This document shows positions 24,006-34,502 of a stretch of DNA of 64,000 nt, piece by piece; position 1 is the first letter of the stretch; each line of letters opens with the position of its first letter. The DNA is taken from contig CM059586.1 of NCBI GenBank assembly GCA_030407085.1, forward strand, positions 83,139,501 through 83,203,500. Direction: 5' to 3'. Position numbers and translations under genes: made by a program. The DNA is from Trichopria drosophilae. Its lineage: Eukaryota > Arthropoda > Insecta > Hymenoptera > Diapriidae. Under the pieces are notes generated by a model. The model was not told the DNA's origin and did no database searches. It saw only the letters and a program-made list of their open reading frames with translations.

Positions 24006-25330
24006 GGGTAATCGTTACGTTCTTACTTATGCGCGGTTTATAACATTGCCCATTAAAATCAAGTATTGTGATTTCCCGAGAAAAAATGAAATGTATAGAA
24101 CTGTAGACAAATTATTACAACTATATGGGGGAAAATAAAAAAAAGTTCGCAAAAATCTAGTACGGTTTAAGAAAAAAAAATTACTGTGATAAATTAATGC
24201 ACATAATGTTTTTTCTAATTATATTAAATGTCAAATGTAATAAAAAAAAGGTTTACGTGTGGTGAAATTTTTTTTATAAATATTTATGTAACGCTATTGT
24301 GACACGATTTTCATAGTACATTCAATTCATTTTCTTAATAAATGTTCTTATCTAGGGATGTTAAAATTAATATCATAGATTTAGAAGAAGGTTGATATCC
24401 TACTGCTTTTAATCTACGCCAGTCAACGTACTATTAGTAATGAATACACTCTTATATTTGAATAAATTTTAATAGTTTTGCTAAATATTTGATTGACATA
24501 ATCATTTTTTGCGTGTATTTAAAGTACTTGTATGTTTGGTTAAATGGACTTTTTCAGTGACATCGGTGTTCATAAAAAGTAAACATATAAAATTATAAAT
24601 CTTTTAATATTAAATAAAAGAAATTTTTCTAAATATAAAATTATTTTTGAATTATTAAATGTGGTCTCATCATAAACTTTATCTACTTAAAAAAGATGTC
24701 TGTTCTGTATAATACGACTTCCCTATCTTACAATGAATCACACTCAGTGGTAATAGTGTAACCTGATGATTTGTAGGTCGAAACGTGAATAATAAGTTTG
24801 TAACTTCAGAGAGAAAATATTATAAAACATTAAAATAACAAATTATATTTTGGAATTGATTAGAAAGTAAACAAGGAGTAAGTACAGTCATCTAGATGGA
24901 ACCAAAGTCAAAATGCAGTAATCAATTAAAATTCTTTACTTTTCGATCTACAAATGAGGAATACAGGTAGAATATGATCTAAATACAACCTAAATAATAT
25001 CACTTCTTTAAACATTATTTGATCTATTTCATACGTGACATGTATTAAAATAAACTGATATTTTTTACAATGCAAAGTTAAAAAAATATTTAATGACAAA
25101 CAAATATCTTACATGCATTTTACTGCAAATACACCAGAAGATTATTAAAATTAGCAACTTTCCACTGGGAGTATTAGTATTTATCATTTTGATGCGTCAA
25201 TATATAAGCCATATTCATATTATTATTTTTATCGACCGTTTATAAATTATATTATTCAATTTGTTGTTAATATTTTTCAGTCAATAATAATGATAACCTA
25301 TAAGAATAACTTAAAGTTATACAAGATACA
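24006..25330. other. AT-rich sequence
   Basis: No gene seen. At 24757-24795 the string AACCTGATGATTTGTAGGTC followed by GAAACGTG resembles the tail that often follows Penelope-like element ORFs, which would fit the Penelope remnant downstream, but this is a weak resemblance. Confidence 0.35.
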
Positions 25331-25335
25331 TGTAT

Positions 25336-25560
25336 ACAGGGTTTCCCAGAACTCCCACACAAAATTGCAGGGGGTAAATCTTGATATCATTCTGAGCAGA
25401 AAAGGTTAATACCAAAATGGGATCTGAAGCTCAGAATTTGAGTGGCGAGTCATTGAAGTTTCAAACAAAATAAATTTTGTTTGCAATAACTCGGCTCGTT
25501 TTAAAGTTACTTTAACGAATTATGGCTGATTTTGAAGGTTTTTTTATAGAGCTACAACTT
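25336..25560 (+). repeat. dispersed insect-type repeat starting TACAGGGTTTCCCAGAAC
   Basis: TATACAGGGTTTCCCAGAAC is the kind of terminal sequence (TACAGGGTGTCCCA...) that begins abundant non-coding repeats in many insect genomes. It is followed by CAATAACTCGGCTCGTTTTA. No second copy in this window, so family membership rests on recall. Confidence 0.4.
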
Positions 25561-25805
25561 ACCTGAGAGAGCATATGACCTGCAACGAATATTTCACTAG
25601 TTATCGGCCTAAAATGGCCTTTTTTTGCAGTTTTTCGCGTAAAAAAATACTATTAGATTATGAATATCTGGCTGAAATGACCAACCAGTGCATTAAAAAA
25701 ATATTATGTAACATAAATACAAACAATAGTAACAACAACAATAACAGCAAAGAGCAAATAATAAAAATAGTAAGTTAGACATATATAAAAGACTTAAATG
25801 AAAAA

Positions 25806-26208
25806 AAAAATTGCAAAATCTTCAAAAACAGCAACATCAAAATAGATTCTACTCCTTTTAACAATAATATAGCACATATAAGACCAGGAAAAGACACATT
25901 ACGGATGGAAAAACGAACAGATGTCGTACACAAAATATCACGTATGCATTATGAAAAGTCATATATAGGAGAAACGTACAGACTTCTAGAGGTCAGACTG
26001 AAAGAGCATAAAAAGAATTTTCTAATAACTAGCACTGAACAATAAACCAGCTTAACCCAATATAGAAACGAAACGGGACATTGATTTCAATTATCAAAAA
26101 ACCAAGATTCTTGCTACGGAAAGAAATTGGAAGAAACGTAGCAACATTGAAAATTTCTGTATTAAAAAAGAAATCAAAATTATGAAAAAAAAATGTTACT
26201 ACCTGTGA
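25806..26208 (+). pseudogene. Penelope-like element, GIY-YIG end (decayed)
   Basis: A plus-strand frame reads a basic stretch, then KRTDVVHKI, then EKSYIGET and LEVRLKEHKK, which is the linker and GIY-YIG nuclease core (YIGxT, R...EHK) found at the C-terminus of Penelope-like retroelements. An in-frame stop follows at about 26042, the frame resumes with RNETGH, and a one-base shift at about 26080 leads to NYQKTKILATERNWKKR, also typical of the domain. The usual CxxC before YIG is degraded to MHYE. The reverse transcriptase part is absent. A second fragment of the same family lies at 57355-57455. Confidence 0.75.
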
Positions 26209-26221
26209 TTTACCACTTCTG

Positions 26222-26371
26222 TGATGAATTCTAAGCATCTTTTGTTATTTTAAATTTTTTTTTAAAGTTTATATTTTTCAGAACAAATACGCTCAATTAT
26301 TTTCCGCTGAAACTTCCAACTTTTCAAAAAATGTTGCAAAGAATAAAAAATGCTTAGAATTCATCAGAGAA
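26222..26371. repeat. inverted pair around GATGAATTCTAAGCAT
   Basis: GTGATGAATTCTAAGCATCT at about 26220 is repeated inverted at about 26349 (ATGCTTAGAATTCATCAGAG). It sits directly after the Penelope remnant and may be part of its 3' region. Confidence 0.5.
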
Positions 26372-26460
26372 GATACTAACATCCTGGAAACCTTTTATTA
26401 ACGTTATACAATGTAACCTTCCTATAACATTAACTCAAGATTTTGTGCTATTAGGGAGGA

Positions 26461-26976
26461 TTGAGGGTGAAATTTTCAGTTTTTCTAGAAACTTAAATCT
26501 AGGAGTTTTTGATATTGCTGATTCCATTTCTATGCTCAGTTTTCATTTTAAAACCCTAAAGAGTTGAAAAATAAGGGTTGAAGTAGAGTCGAGAAGTGGA
26601 AAAATAAGAGTTGTTGGTGGAATTTTCAGTTTTTCTAGAAACTCACATCTAGAGATTTTTGATACCGTTGATTCCATTTCCAAGTTCACTTTCTATTTTA
26701 TAATATTCTGAAGGGGTGAGAAATAAGTGTTGCAGTGGAATAAAGAAGTGACAAAATAAGGTTTGAGGGTGAGATTTTAATTTTTTACAGAAACTTTGAT
26801 CCAGAGGTTTTGATGCAGCTGATTCCGTTTCCAAGCTCAGTTTCTATTGTATAACATTTTAAAGGGGTGAAAAATAAGGGTTGAAGTGGAGGAAAGAAGT
26901 GCAAAAATAAGGGTTGAATGTCAAATGTTCATTTTGTCCAGAAACTTAGATCTAGGGATTCTGGTACCTTGAGCCA
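26461..26976 (+). repeat. tandem array, ~151 bp unit, 3.4 copies
   Basis: Units start at about 26461, 26611, 26763 and 26914 (spacing 150, 152, 151) with TTGAGGGTG-like starts, followed by TTTTCAGTTTTTCTAGAAAC, GATTCCATTTCCAAG, TTCTATT and GAGAAGTGGAAAAATAAG. Units are diverged by perhaps 15-20 percent. The last unit is cut at about 26976, where the LINE begins. Confidence 0.8.
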
Positions 26977-28350
26977 ATGAGACGACGTTGTATCGTCATT
27001 CTCGATTTAGGTCTTTAAATAGAGGTTATAGTATATACGATATAAGTTACTTTATCTCAGTTATCACAAATTATCCCCCACAAGGTTCAGTATTGGGACC
27101 TTTACTTTTCTCAATCCTTATTAATGATGCCTCACGCGTTTTAACTTTCACCTCGCACTTACTGTATGCCGATGATCTACAAATCATGATTCAATGCCAC
27201 CCTTCGGAATTGGTAGCCTTAATTGAAAAAGTCAACCACGACATACGGGCAATTTCGAAATACGTCAAAGAACTAGGTCTAACTATAAACCCATCTAAAA
27301 CAAAAGCCATCATACTGTGGTCACCAAAGCCCATTTCAAAAACTAGTGATTTAAATATACCTAATTTCGAAATTGAGGGCACTGTGATACACTTTGTGAA
27401 AGAGGTACGTAATCTTGGTTTAAGAATAGATCAAACTTTGACGTGGAATGGGCTCGTAAGCGACGTCTCTCGTAGCATAAACTACTCATTATATAGATTA
27501 AAGTACAACAAGAGCCTAACGTCTTTCGAATTAAGGAAGACACTGGTGACTTCCCTGGTCTTACCGCACTTAGACTACTGCTGTGTTGCCTACTGCGACA
27601 TTTCCAAGACTAGGAAAAATAAGTTGCAAAGACTTCTTAACTCGTGCACCAGATTCACCTTTAACCTGAGTCATCATCTCACCACATTGTCGCCTGATGG
27701 GATGGCTTCCCCTCACATATCGACATCTCTACTTCATGGGCTCATTAACCTACACCATTTTATCGAACAAGAATCCTGATTATCTATTCGCTTTATTCCA
27801 TCTCAGACTTGAATCTCAGCTAAGATCAACCAGAGCCACCTCAGAATCGTTAATAGTACCTTATGCAAGAACGGCCAAATTCAAAAATTCCTTTTTAATT
27901 AAGGCATCCAGACTCTGGAATACACTCCCTGCCGAAATAAAAAATGCGGAAAACGTCACAAGGTTCAAGTTCCTTCTTCACGAACACTTTCATTCTTTCG
28001 AAAATATCAATTATGAGAGATCCCACCTTCAAACCCTATCATAAATTACATTAAAACATTACTCATCCGACGGAAGTTTAATACTTTATCTTTCTTATAC
28101 TAACTCTTTTCTAACTTCATCATTTGCATATTTTTAAAGCCACTTATTACTTATTTTTAGTTGGACTTATTGCTATTATTAATATTACTTTAATTTATTA
28201 AATGTTAATCGTGAACTTAATTTTAATTTGTGAAAAATCTACTTGTTATTGTTAATAAGTAAATAGTTGTAAGAAAAATGTATGTAGCCTAAAGGTAACG
28301 CAGCGTTATGCTGCTACCAAGGTTTAATAAATTTATTTATATTCATATTA
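26977..28350 (+). mobile_element. 5'-truncated CR1/Jockey-type LINE
   Basis: Reverse transcriptase sequence starts abruptly after the tandem array, so only the last third of the pol ORF and the 3' UTR remain; the endonuclease and the RT amino half are missing, as in typical 5' truncation. The 3' end is taken at the A/T-rich tail after GGTTTAATAAATTTATTT near 28345. No clear target duplication was found. Confidence 0.8.
26988..28044 (+). pseudogene. LINE reverse transcriptase, frameshifted
   Basis: First frame 26988-27779 (263 codons): residues 31-41 carry PQGSVLGPLLF (RT motif 4 region) and residues 60-63 the catalytic YADD, followed by GLTINPSKTKAI and NLGLRIDQTLTW, then the LVLPHLDYC thumb-type segment. 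About position 27700 the reading shifts to a second frame (27697-28044, 115 codons) with GWLPLTYR, NPDYLFALF, YARTAKFKNSF and SRLWNTLPAEI, the usual carboxy end of CR1/Jockey-type pol proteins. Thus one ancestral protein, now split by one frameshift and lacking its amino half. The first ten or so residues before the RT similarity may come from the flank. The protein would have reverse-transcribed element RNA at target sites; this copy is dead. Confidence 0.88.
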
Positions 28351-29085
28351 TGCGAAACTGACAATAAATTCGCATTCAGCGACCTTGAAAACCTCAATTT
28401 ATGCTATATAGAAGGTTATCATTTTGAGGTTAGGATTCAGAATTAAAAAAAAAACAACCAATTATTCAACTAGAGTATGCCGAAAAACGGTTGTATACCA
28501 ATTTTGGTTCCAATCGTTTGAAACCAAAAGTTATTCAAATATGTACGTATACAGTACCAGTTAACCGGTTACTTGACAGCTATATTCGCTGATATTCGTT
28601 TAGAAATTCGTAAATATAATGAAACGACAGTAATATAATTAAGTGACAGAATTAAACTCTTGATGTAGCGAAATAATTTCGTGAAGATTCTACTTAGCAT
28701 GCCGTTGCTATTCTAGCCTTTTTTCAGTTGCTGTAGCATCAAATCGTGACTTAGCAAAATCAATTGATTGAAACAACCAAAATTTTGTCAATTGGTAAGG
28801 CATTCGCTATTCATATGTTACTACAAACATTTTGCTACGCCAACCAAACATTCACTGTAGTATCGAATTATTTCTATCCGTCCTTTAATCAACATTTTAA
28901 GTTTGTGAGAGTCTCCGCAGTTAACTACTACTTCCTAAGTTCGGTAGCATTTACTTCGAATTTTTCTGCATAAGTCGATGTTGCGTAAGTCGATTTTTCC
29001 CTCAAATTAAAACTTGGCTGTACCCAAATTAGCTCCAATTTCTGAAAGTGCTTACAAGTCGAATATTCAGGAGGATAGGCAAAGA
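28351..29085. other. AT-rich sequence with repeat fragments
   Basis: A minus-strand fragment of the GAGGTCGCTGATTACGA family lies at 28365-28400. Near 28558 the string CAGTACCAGTTAACCGGTTA is locally palindromic. No gene. Confidence 0.4.
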
Positions 29086-29089
29086 AACG

Positions 29090-29480
29090 AACAAAATTTG
29101 GGTTAAAATATAAATATTTCGCATGGGAGCAGCTGAGGAGGCAAGGTTATTAATGGCGAGCGCGCGGCAGACGCGTATAATATTCATTAGCGCAAATAGT
29201 TGATTATGTACGTAGCTCGTATATTACAAGTTGGCCGACAAAGGAGGAGCAACGCGTTGCTGCCATGACGAATTAATCTACTGATTAAAGCAATCCCCTG
29301 GCATCGTGGTGCTACCACATATTTAATACGTCACCGAGAATCAAATGGCTTCTCCCTTATGTGCGTATCGGGTTTTTGCGCGCGGACAGACATCTATCAG
29401 CCGTCGCGTGAAAAATACGCTTACATCCCTCTGATGCATTGCTACCTTCGGACTTCGTATGCACAACGGCCCGAGAAAAA
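29090..29480. other. GC-rich island, candidate regulatory element
   Basis: Balanced to GC-rich block with TAAT-containing words (GGTTATTAATGGCGAGCGCG, GACGAATTAATC) beside GC stretches, no matches elsewhere in the window and no convincing frame. Resembles enhancer-type conserved non-coding DNA. Confidence 0.35.
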
Positions 29481-29484
29481 AAAG

Positions 29485-30265
29485 ACACGTTGAAAAGGAA
29501 TAAAAAATAAAAACAGAAAAGAAATATTGATTACGTGCATGCATATGATTTAGATTCGTTGCTACCCTACGTAATTTAGAGACGATGAGAAGATGCAATA
29601 TGCAACGTTTCCACTGCAGGGCAATCAAATTTCATCAATTCATTCAAATTCTTTACGTATCCGTAACACTAATAACGTTTCATTTGCATGCAGAATGTAT
29701 GTACATGTCAAAATTATTTATTATTAAAAATGATTGAAAACAAGAATTTGTATGCAAATGACATAATTTCGTATAGATTCAACTTCTTAATATCGATAAG
29801 TATTGATTTTAGATTAACATCACGTAAGACATTGTTACTAACTCCGGAGCTTTATGTGGGAGGTTATCGAAGTGTTAATCGAGAATATAAACAAGTGCTG
29901 TACGGTTCGATGTTATTCACCAAGTTACTCTAGAGTATTTCGCTGGAATGGAATATACTCTAGATACGGCTATCGACAAATTAAATTAAATTCAATTTTA
30001 ACACTTTTTCTACTGTTACTGTTATTCTGACTAGTCACCAATACATTTCAATATATCGAAGATATCTGCGGAGATTAGAAGGTCACTGATTGATTACCCA
30101 TAAGATCCTAGATTTGAAACATTCAAAGTGCCATATCCAATATGGGTCCGACTATTTGAAAAATTAATTTTATTTATTTAGACCATCCTACTTTCCTGTT
30201 TTAAATCTATACAAAAGCCGTTGCCTTCCCCTCTCCCCTGGCCTGACCATCTACATTTATCAGCC
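29485..30265. other. AT-rich intergenic sequence
   Basis: No gene or clear repeat seen. Confidence 0.45.
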
Positions 30266-30267
30266 TA

Positions 30268-30353
30268 CCCGAGTAAAAATTTAGTATGGCCATAATCAGG
30301 CGCTTAACGTTGTGGTCAACCCTGATCAGTTCCTTAATAAATTTCTACTCGCG
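30268..30353. mobile_element. mini palindromic element, CCCGAGTA...TACTCGCG ends
   Basis: Left end CCCGAGTAAAAATTTAG and right end AATAAATTTCTACTCGCG are inverted. The interior carries GGCCATAATCAGG and CCCTGATCAG. Same family as 42614-42669 and the array at 4055-4165. Confidence 0.6.
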
Positions 30354-30373
30354 TATGGAACGGTATTGTCTTT

Positions 30374-30480
30374 TATAAAAGTGACATTTTCACTGCATTG
30401 AATACAGTGAGATTGTGCACTGTTAGCAAAAAAGTGTGGTTAGAGCCCGTGTCGAAATTCACTGCATAACACAGTGAGTG
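30374..30480. repeat. short-word array, TTCACTG/CAGTGA
   Basis: TTTTCACTGCATT, ACAGTGAGA, GCACTGTT, TTCACTGCA and ACAGTGAGTGAG alternate in both orientations. Related clusters lie at 31650-31775 and 53325-53458. Confidence 0.5.
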
Positions 30481-30989
30481 AGGCCATTTTGAACTGAACT
30501 TTGCTCAGACGAACTGATGAAATGACGGAAAGTCTAAAAAATAGTCTGGCGGCCCGTATATATCGTATCCCACACATCCACTCTATACAGTACCATTCTC
30601 GCAAGCGGTGAAATGCGATTACGTATATAAGAAATTCACATTGTTAATAGAACGTACCAGTCCCATTCGTTGGTTGTGATTACCAAATGGAATAATAGAC
30701 ATCGATAACCTGTAACACAGGTTAACATGGTTTCGTTGTTGGGAAGCTGTGGGACATTTCCGTCGCAATTTTGTGCGTAGAATCAGAATCCGAAGTCAGA
30801 AGTGGCCCACGGCGATTTCTTCACTTTAAAAACTTTACCATCGTGGGCTTCGTCGAGATGCTCTCCGAAACTCAGGAGTATGTTTGTTTCGGTTTTTCTT
30901 TTTTTTCGACTTCATTTTTGCAGTTTGGGACTCCTCGATTTCAATCGTTTTATTTTCATTTCCTTCTTCTTCATCGTTGAAAGCTCTTC

Positions 30990-31545
30990 GACGAATATTC
31001 CGTCAGGATTTTGGGATATTTGAGGTTATTTACTCGAAAAACGCGTTTTTTGCTATTTTTGAGGTCATGTACAGAAGACATAATATATTTAGGAGTTTTT
31101 CCTTTCATCGGATTATGTGGTACTACTCTTTTCCTTTAATATGGGATGCGCAGAATTCCATTACGACTTTTCTTCACCAAGATACGCCAATTTGAAATTA
31201 CGATATACGTGTAAACAACTTTACCTTGAAATGCTCTTGGAGAACAAGCTCAAGGTCAAATTCAATGTCATAAAACCTATGTAAATATACACAACTATAT
31301 AAAATATGGATACTAATAACTAAAATCACGTTTCAGTATTGTGACTGTTTTTTTGATAACGTTCATGGAATATATCTTGTAATTTCAAAATGGCCGTTAC
31401 TTTGTAAGAAAAAATCTTAGGTGATCGAATAAAATCTCATTTTGAAGGGTAAAGCTAGTACTAAAAGAAGCAAATAGTAAAGAAGGCAAAAAAAAAATTT
31501 TGCGCCCTGTACGTAACCTCAAACATAGGAAAATAACATATAAAT
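30990..31545 (-). mobile_element. non-autonomous inverted-end element, copy 1
   Basis: Its ends are inverted copies: GGATATTTGAGGTTATTTAC...AAAACGCG at 31012 and CCTGTACGTAACCTCAAACA at 31507. The body, reverse-complemented, matches 51310-51970, sharing AACAGT(T/C)ACAATA(T/C)TGAAACGTG, TATCCATATTTTATATAGTT and ATCACCTA(C/A)GATTTTTTCT. It is about 160 bp shorter than that copy. Open frames inside are chance. Confidence 0.6.
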
Positions 31546-31649
31546 AAAATATGTCCAAACCTGTTTTTCCGTGAACGTAATATTGAACATATACCAAATA
31601 TTCGCTCGTGCTTGCAGTGAAATTTTACATTGCTTAAAGTAAAATTATC

Positions 31650-31775
31650 ATTTTCACTTTTAGATACAGTGAAAAAATTCACTGTTTATTAAAGTGAATT
31701 TTCACTTTTAGGAGAGTGGTCCAATCGGTACTATACCAAAAAGTGAGATTTCACTGTTATACAGTGAGTTTTCAT
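31650..31775. repeat. short-word array, TTCACTG/CAGTGA
   Basis: ACAGTGAAAAAATTCACTGT, AAAGTGAATTTTCACTTTT, GTGAGATTTCACTGTT and ACAGTGAGTTTTCATCTT follow each other just upstream of MITE family 1 copy B. Confidence 0.55.
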
Positions 31776-31786
31776 CTTAAGGATTT

Positions 31787-32024
31787 AAGAGTGTACGTCC
31801 CAATATATATGCCCGCTTCAGTCTCGATATATTTACCTCTCGCCACTCTCTTTTTCCCCCATCTTGCGGGCTGGGGCCTCAGGAAGGACCTGCTGTGTCG
31901 TGAACATAACGCGACTGAGGAGAGTGGGAGGAGCGCGCTCCCCTTCTTTTGGCGAATATAACGAGACGGGAGTGGAAGGCGAGGCGAGAAATCGAATGGG
32001 TAAATATACCGGGATGAAACTGTA
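31787..32024 (+). mobile_element. MITE family 1, copy B
   Basis: Full-length copy with eroded ends (GTACGTCCCAATATATATGC on the left, GTAAATATACCGGGATGAAA on the right). Interior shares TTTTTCCCCCATCTTGCGGG, CGTGAACATAACGCGACTGA and GGCGAATATAACGAGACGGG with the other copies. No coding capacity; open frames on both strands follow from its GC-rich interior. Confidence 0.75.
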
Positions 32025-32369
32025 TACAGTTTTAAACCACGATAAAAATGATTAGAATTACTAGCAGTGTATAAGTATGTTGAAGTGTATTTCGGGCAGT
32101 TGAGATTTTCCGTGACTAAATTTTGCCGAACAAGCAGAAACATTCAAATATCAAATTTCGTCATATTATATGTTGTCATTGAAATATTAAATTATACTAC
32201 TTGAATAGCAAAATCTGGCAAAATGTAAAAAAAGCCTGGTTTAAGAACACCCTGTCTATTTTAACCATCCAAAGTCAATGGATAAGCAGGAACTGTCGTT
32301 CGTTTCATCCGAAAAGCAGAAAGTCGATAAAAAAAAGTTTGCAGCTGAGAAAAGCTTGTCGTGGAAATA
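32025..32369. other. AT-rich sequence
   Basis: Nothing recognised. Confidence 0.4.
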
Positions 32370-32720
32370 AGGAACGACATTCGAAGGCGAAATTCGGGTT
32401 CGAGGATTGGCCCTGACACAAATGACCTCTTTAACGGAGGTTAGCCGGCCTGTTCTATACTCGCGTCTGCTGGCGGGTCCGAATGGCAGATCGGGGCGGA
32501 AAGATGGAGTGGTCCCTCGAGAGGAAGCGGTCACAAAGAAAGAACGTCCGGTCCTGGGGACAGCTAGTGCTCGCCACCGCTCACGTACGAGATGTTCGCT
32601 TTGACAAATAGATGCACGCGATCGCCGCTGTAGGATTTCGCCGTGCGAAAAGATAAAGGCTTCCTGCGAGACGAATTACGGGATCCTGCTGCGACAGCGA
32701 ATCCACGAAGGCTGCTTATA
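32370..32720. other. GC-rich island, candidate regulatory element
   Basis: GC-rich, single-copy within the window, with several short frames on both strands that lack any domain (for example 32256-32534 and 32564-32821 on minus). Candidate conserved non-coding or promoter-like block. Confidence 0.35.
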
Positions 32721-32869
32721 TACCTCGGAAACTCTGTCGAGGGAGAGAATATCGCCTGGAATACATTCACTAATGGCCAATATACTGATAATAAAGAACT
32801 ACAAGATAATCGCTTGTTCATACCGATTCGATTTCAAAGGCATAAAAGTAGAAAAATGTAGCAAATGCA

Positions 32870-33435
32870 TTATTTTGGTTAATTTATGTGGTTGCTTTCA
32901 TCATGAATCTGACATCGGTTTTTCAAAATAAAAAATGTAATTTGAAAAATGTGCAATAAATACTATGACACTACTAAAGCACTCCAAAATGAGTGACCTA
33001 TTGATAAAATAACGATATCATATTAGGATCCAGAGACCTAAACAAACAAAAAAAATAAAAAATTTCATAAAAATCTGCCGTTTCAATTTTCAAAAGTTCA
33101 TGTCCGATTTATAAACAGAAACCTAAATACTCTTTTAATAACATAACCCTGAAAATCCCCGAAGTAAATCATCGGAAGTTAGAAGTTTTTTCAAATCGGG
33201 AAATAGATAGGTATTTTTCGTGTATTTTTGCAAAAAAACGTGCTTTTTATATTTTTTTTTTTTGCATTTAACGATAAAAATATGTATTAAAAAATGATTC
33301 CGATAAAAGATGTGGAACATGAAATTCCCTATAAAAAAAGTATAATGCATTTTGATAGTAAACGCAAAAAGAAGCCTGTAAAATAGTGATCAAAGAACCA
33401 AGTCATATTCTTACGGGCCTAACCTCAACTAATAA
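32870..33435. other. AT-rich sequence with a GAGGTCGC-family fragment
   Basis: CCCTGAAAATCCCCGAAGTAAATCATCGG at 33148-33176 looks like a diverged fragment of the dispersed family seen at 9192. Otherwise nothing. Confidence 0.35.
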
Positions 33436-33438
33436 TCA

Positions 33439-33696
33439 GGGAGCACCTCAAAAATCCGACAAATCACAAAACAGACAAATCAAAAACCAGTCATTTAAAA
33501 AAACAGACATTCAAAAACCAGACATTTCAAAAACAGACATTAAAAAAACAGGCATTTAAAAAACAGACATTTAAAAAGAACAGATATTGAAAACCAAACA
33601 TTTCAAAATGTACACATATTTTGATAATGTCGGGTTTTTTAATGTCTGTTTTTTTAAATGTCTGGTTTTTGAATGTCGGGTTTTTGAGGTGCACCC
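33439..33696. mobile_element. palindromic hAT-like MITE with ~15 bp internal words, copy 1
   Basis: Ends GGGAGCACCTCAAAAATCCG and, inverted, GGGTGCACCTCAAAAACCCG. The interior is a chain of about 15 bp words (AAAAACCAGACATTT and variants) running one way, then the other. Flanking 8-mers AATAATCA and ACTAATCA differ at one base, an 8 bp target duplication as made by hAT elements. Shares the GGGTGC ends and word structure with 46793-46986 and 62864-63075. Confidence 0.75.
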
Positions 33697-33870
33697 ACTA
33701 ATCATGAGTAATGATCGAATCCTATTCCATGCAGTTCAAAAGGAAATACGTCGTATAAATGTCATATAGGTTTAACTGTCACCTATACCAGCGTGGTTGT
33801 CGTTAGGTAAGTATAAACAGGAAAGGTGGGTCTGTGGGCAGAGTCCCTATAACACAGAATTATTAGTCAG

Positions 33871-33935
33871 AGGTTTTTGGGGTTGCTGATTACAAATTTG
33901 TCCTCAGATTTTCAAAATTCAAAATGACAGTTCTA
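33871..33935 (+). repeat. GAGGTCGCTGATTACGA-family fragment
   Basis: GAGGTTTTTGGGGTTGCTGA followed by TTACAAATTTG and TTCAAAATTCAAAATGACAG matches the family core seen at 9192-9250. Other fragments: 19084-19115 (-), 22400-22423 (+), 28365-28400 (-), 37404-37470 and 37546-37570 (+). Confidence 0.5.
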
Positions 33936-34254
33936 AAGTGGCTGAGCAAAATGCAAAAAGTTGCTTCATCTAGATGAAAACCCCTCAGAAACAAATTTTA
34001 GATGTTATGTATAAAGAAAATGCTATGCTTTAAAGCTTTAATACATGTTAAAAGTTTTTATTTTCCAAAAAGCTCGCAAAATTTGGTAGACGAAAACAAT
34101 CTGTAGTAAATTTGATTACTTTCCAACTGCCTGGCATTATATTAAATTTATATTGATGGATTACGTCAATTGCAGCAATTATTATATTACGTATATTTAA
34201 ATTAGAACATTCTCATAAAATGAATGAAGTACTTTTTATCAGCAGAGCTGAGTG

Positions 34255-34502
34255 TACAGTAGGGTCTCCTTTATTGCATACTGCAGATTTTTAAAATGGC
34301 GGCGGTCTCCCTTATTCTCTACTTCCCCTTTACCCCCACTCTTAGTGGTCGTCGGTCAACAACGGTTCGAGATTCGCTCAGCCGCTAAGGTTAGGTTAGG
34401 GCGCAATGGAGGAGGGAAGCCGACCGAAGGGGAATATATGCAATAAGAGATCCTAAATTCAGAGAATAAGAGATGTCTAGAGAATAAGGGAGACCCTATG
34501 TA
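34255..34502 (+). mobile_element. MITE family 2, copy 1
   Basis: Begins TACAGTAGGGTCTCCTTTAT and ends AGAATAAGGGAGACCCTATG; the ends are inverted copies. The interior has AAAATGGCGGCGGTCTCCCT, ACGGTTCGAGATTCGCTCAG and GAGGAGGGAAGCCGACCGAA. It is nearly identical to 42872-43121, with roughly a dozen differences by eye. The CAGTAGGGTCTCCCTTATT type of end flanked by TA suggests a pogo/Tigger-derived MITE (inference). This copy has lost CTGTA at its right tip. Confidence 0.85.

Noticed and set aside
33439..33696. CRISPR-like series of short repeats
   Set aside because: Words are ~15 bp, adjacent, degenerate and reverse orientation midway, with inverted ends and a target duplication; eukaryotic context.
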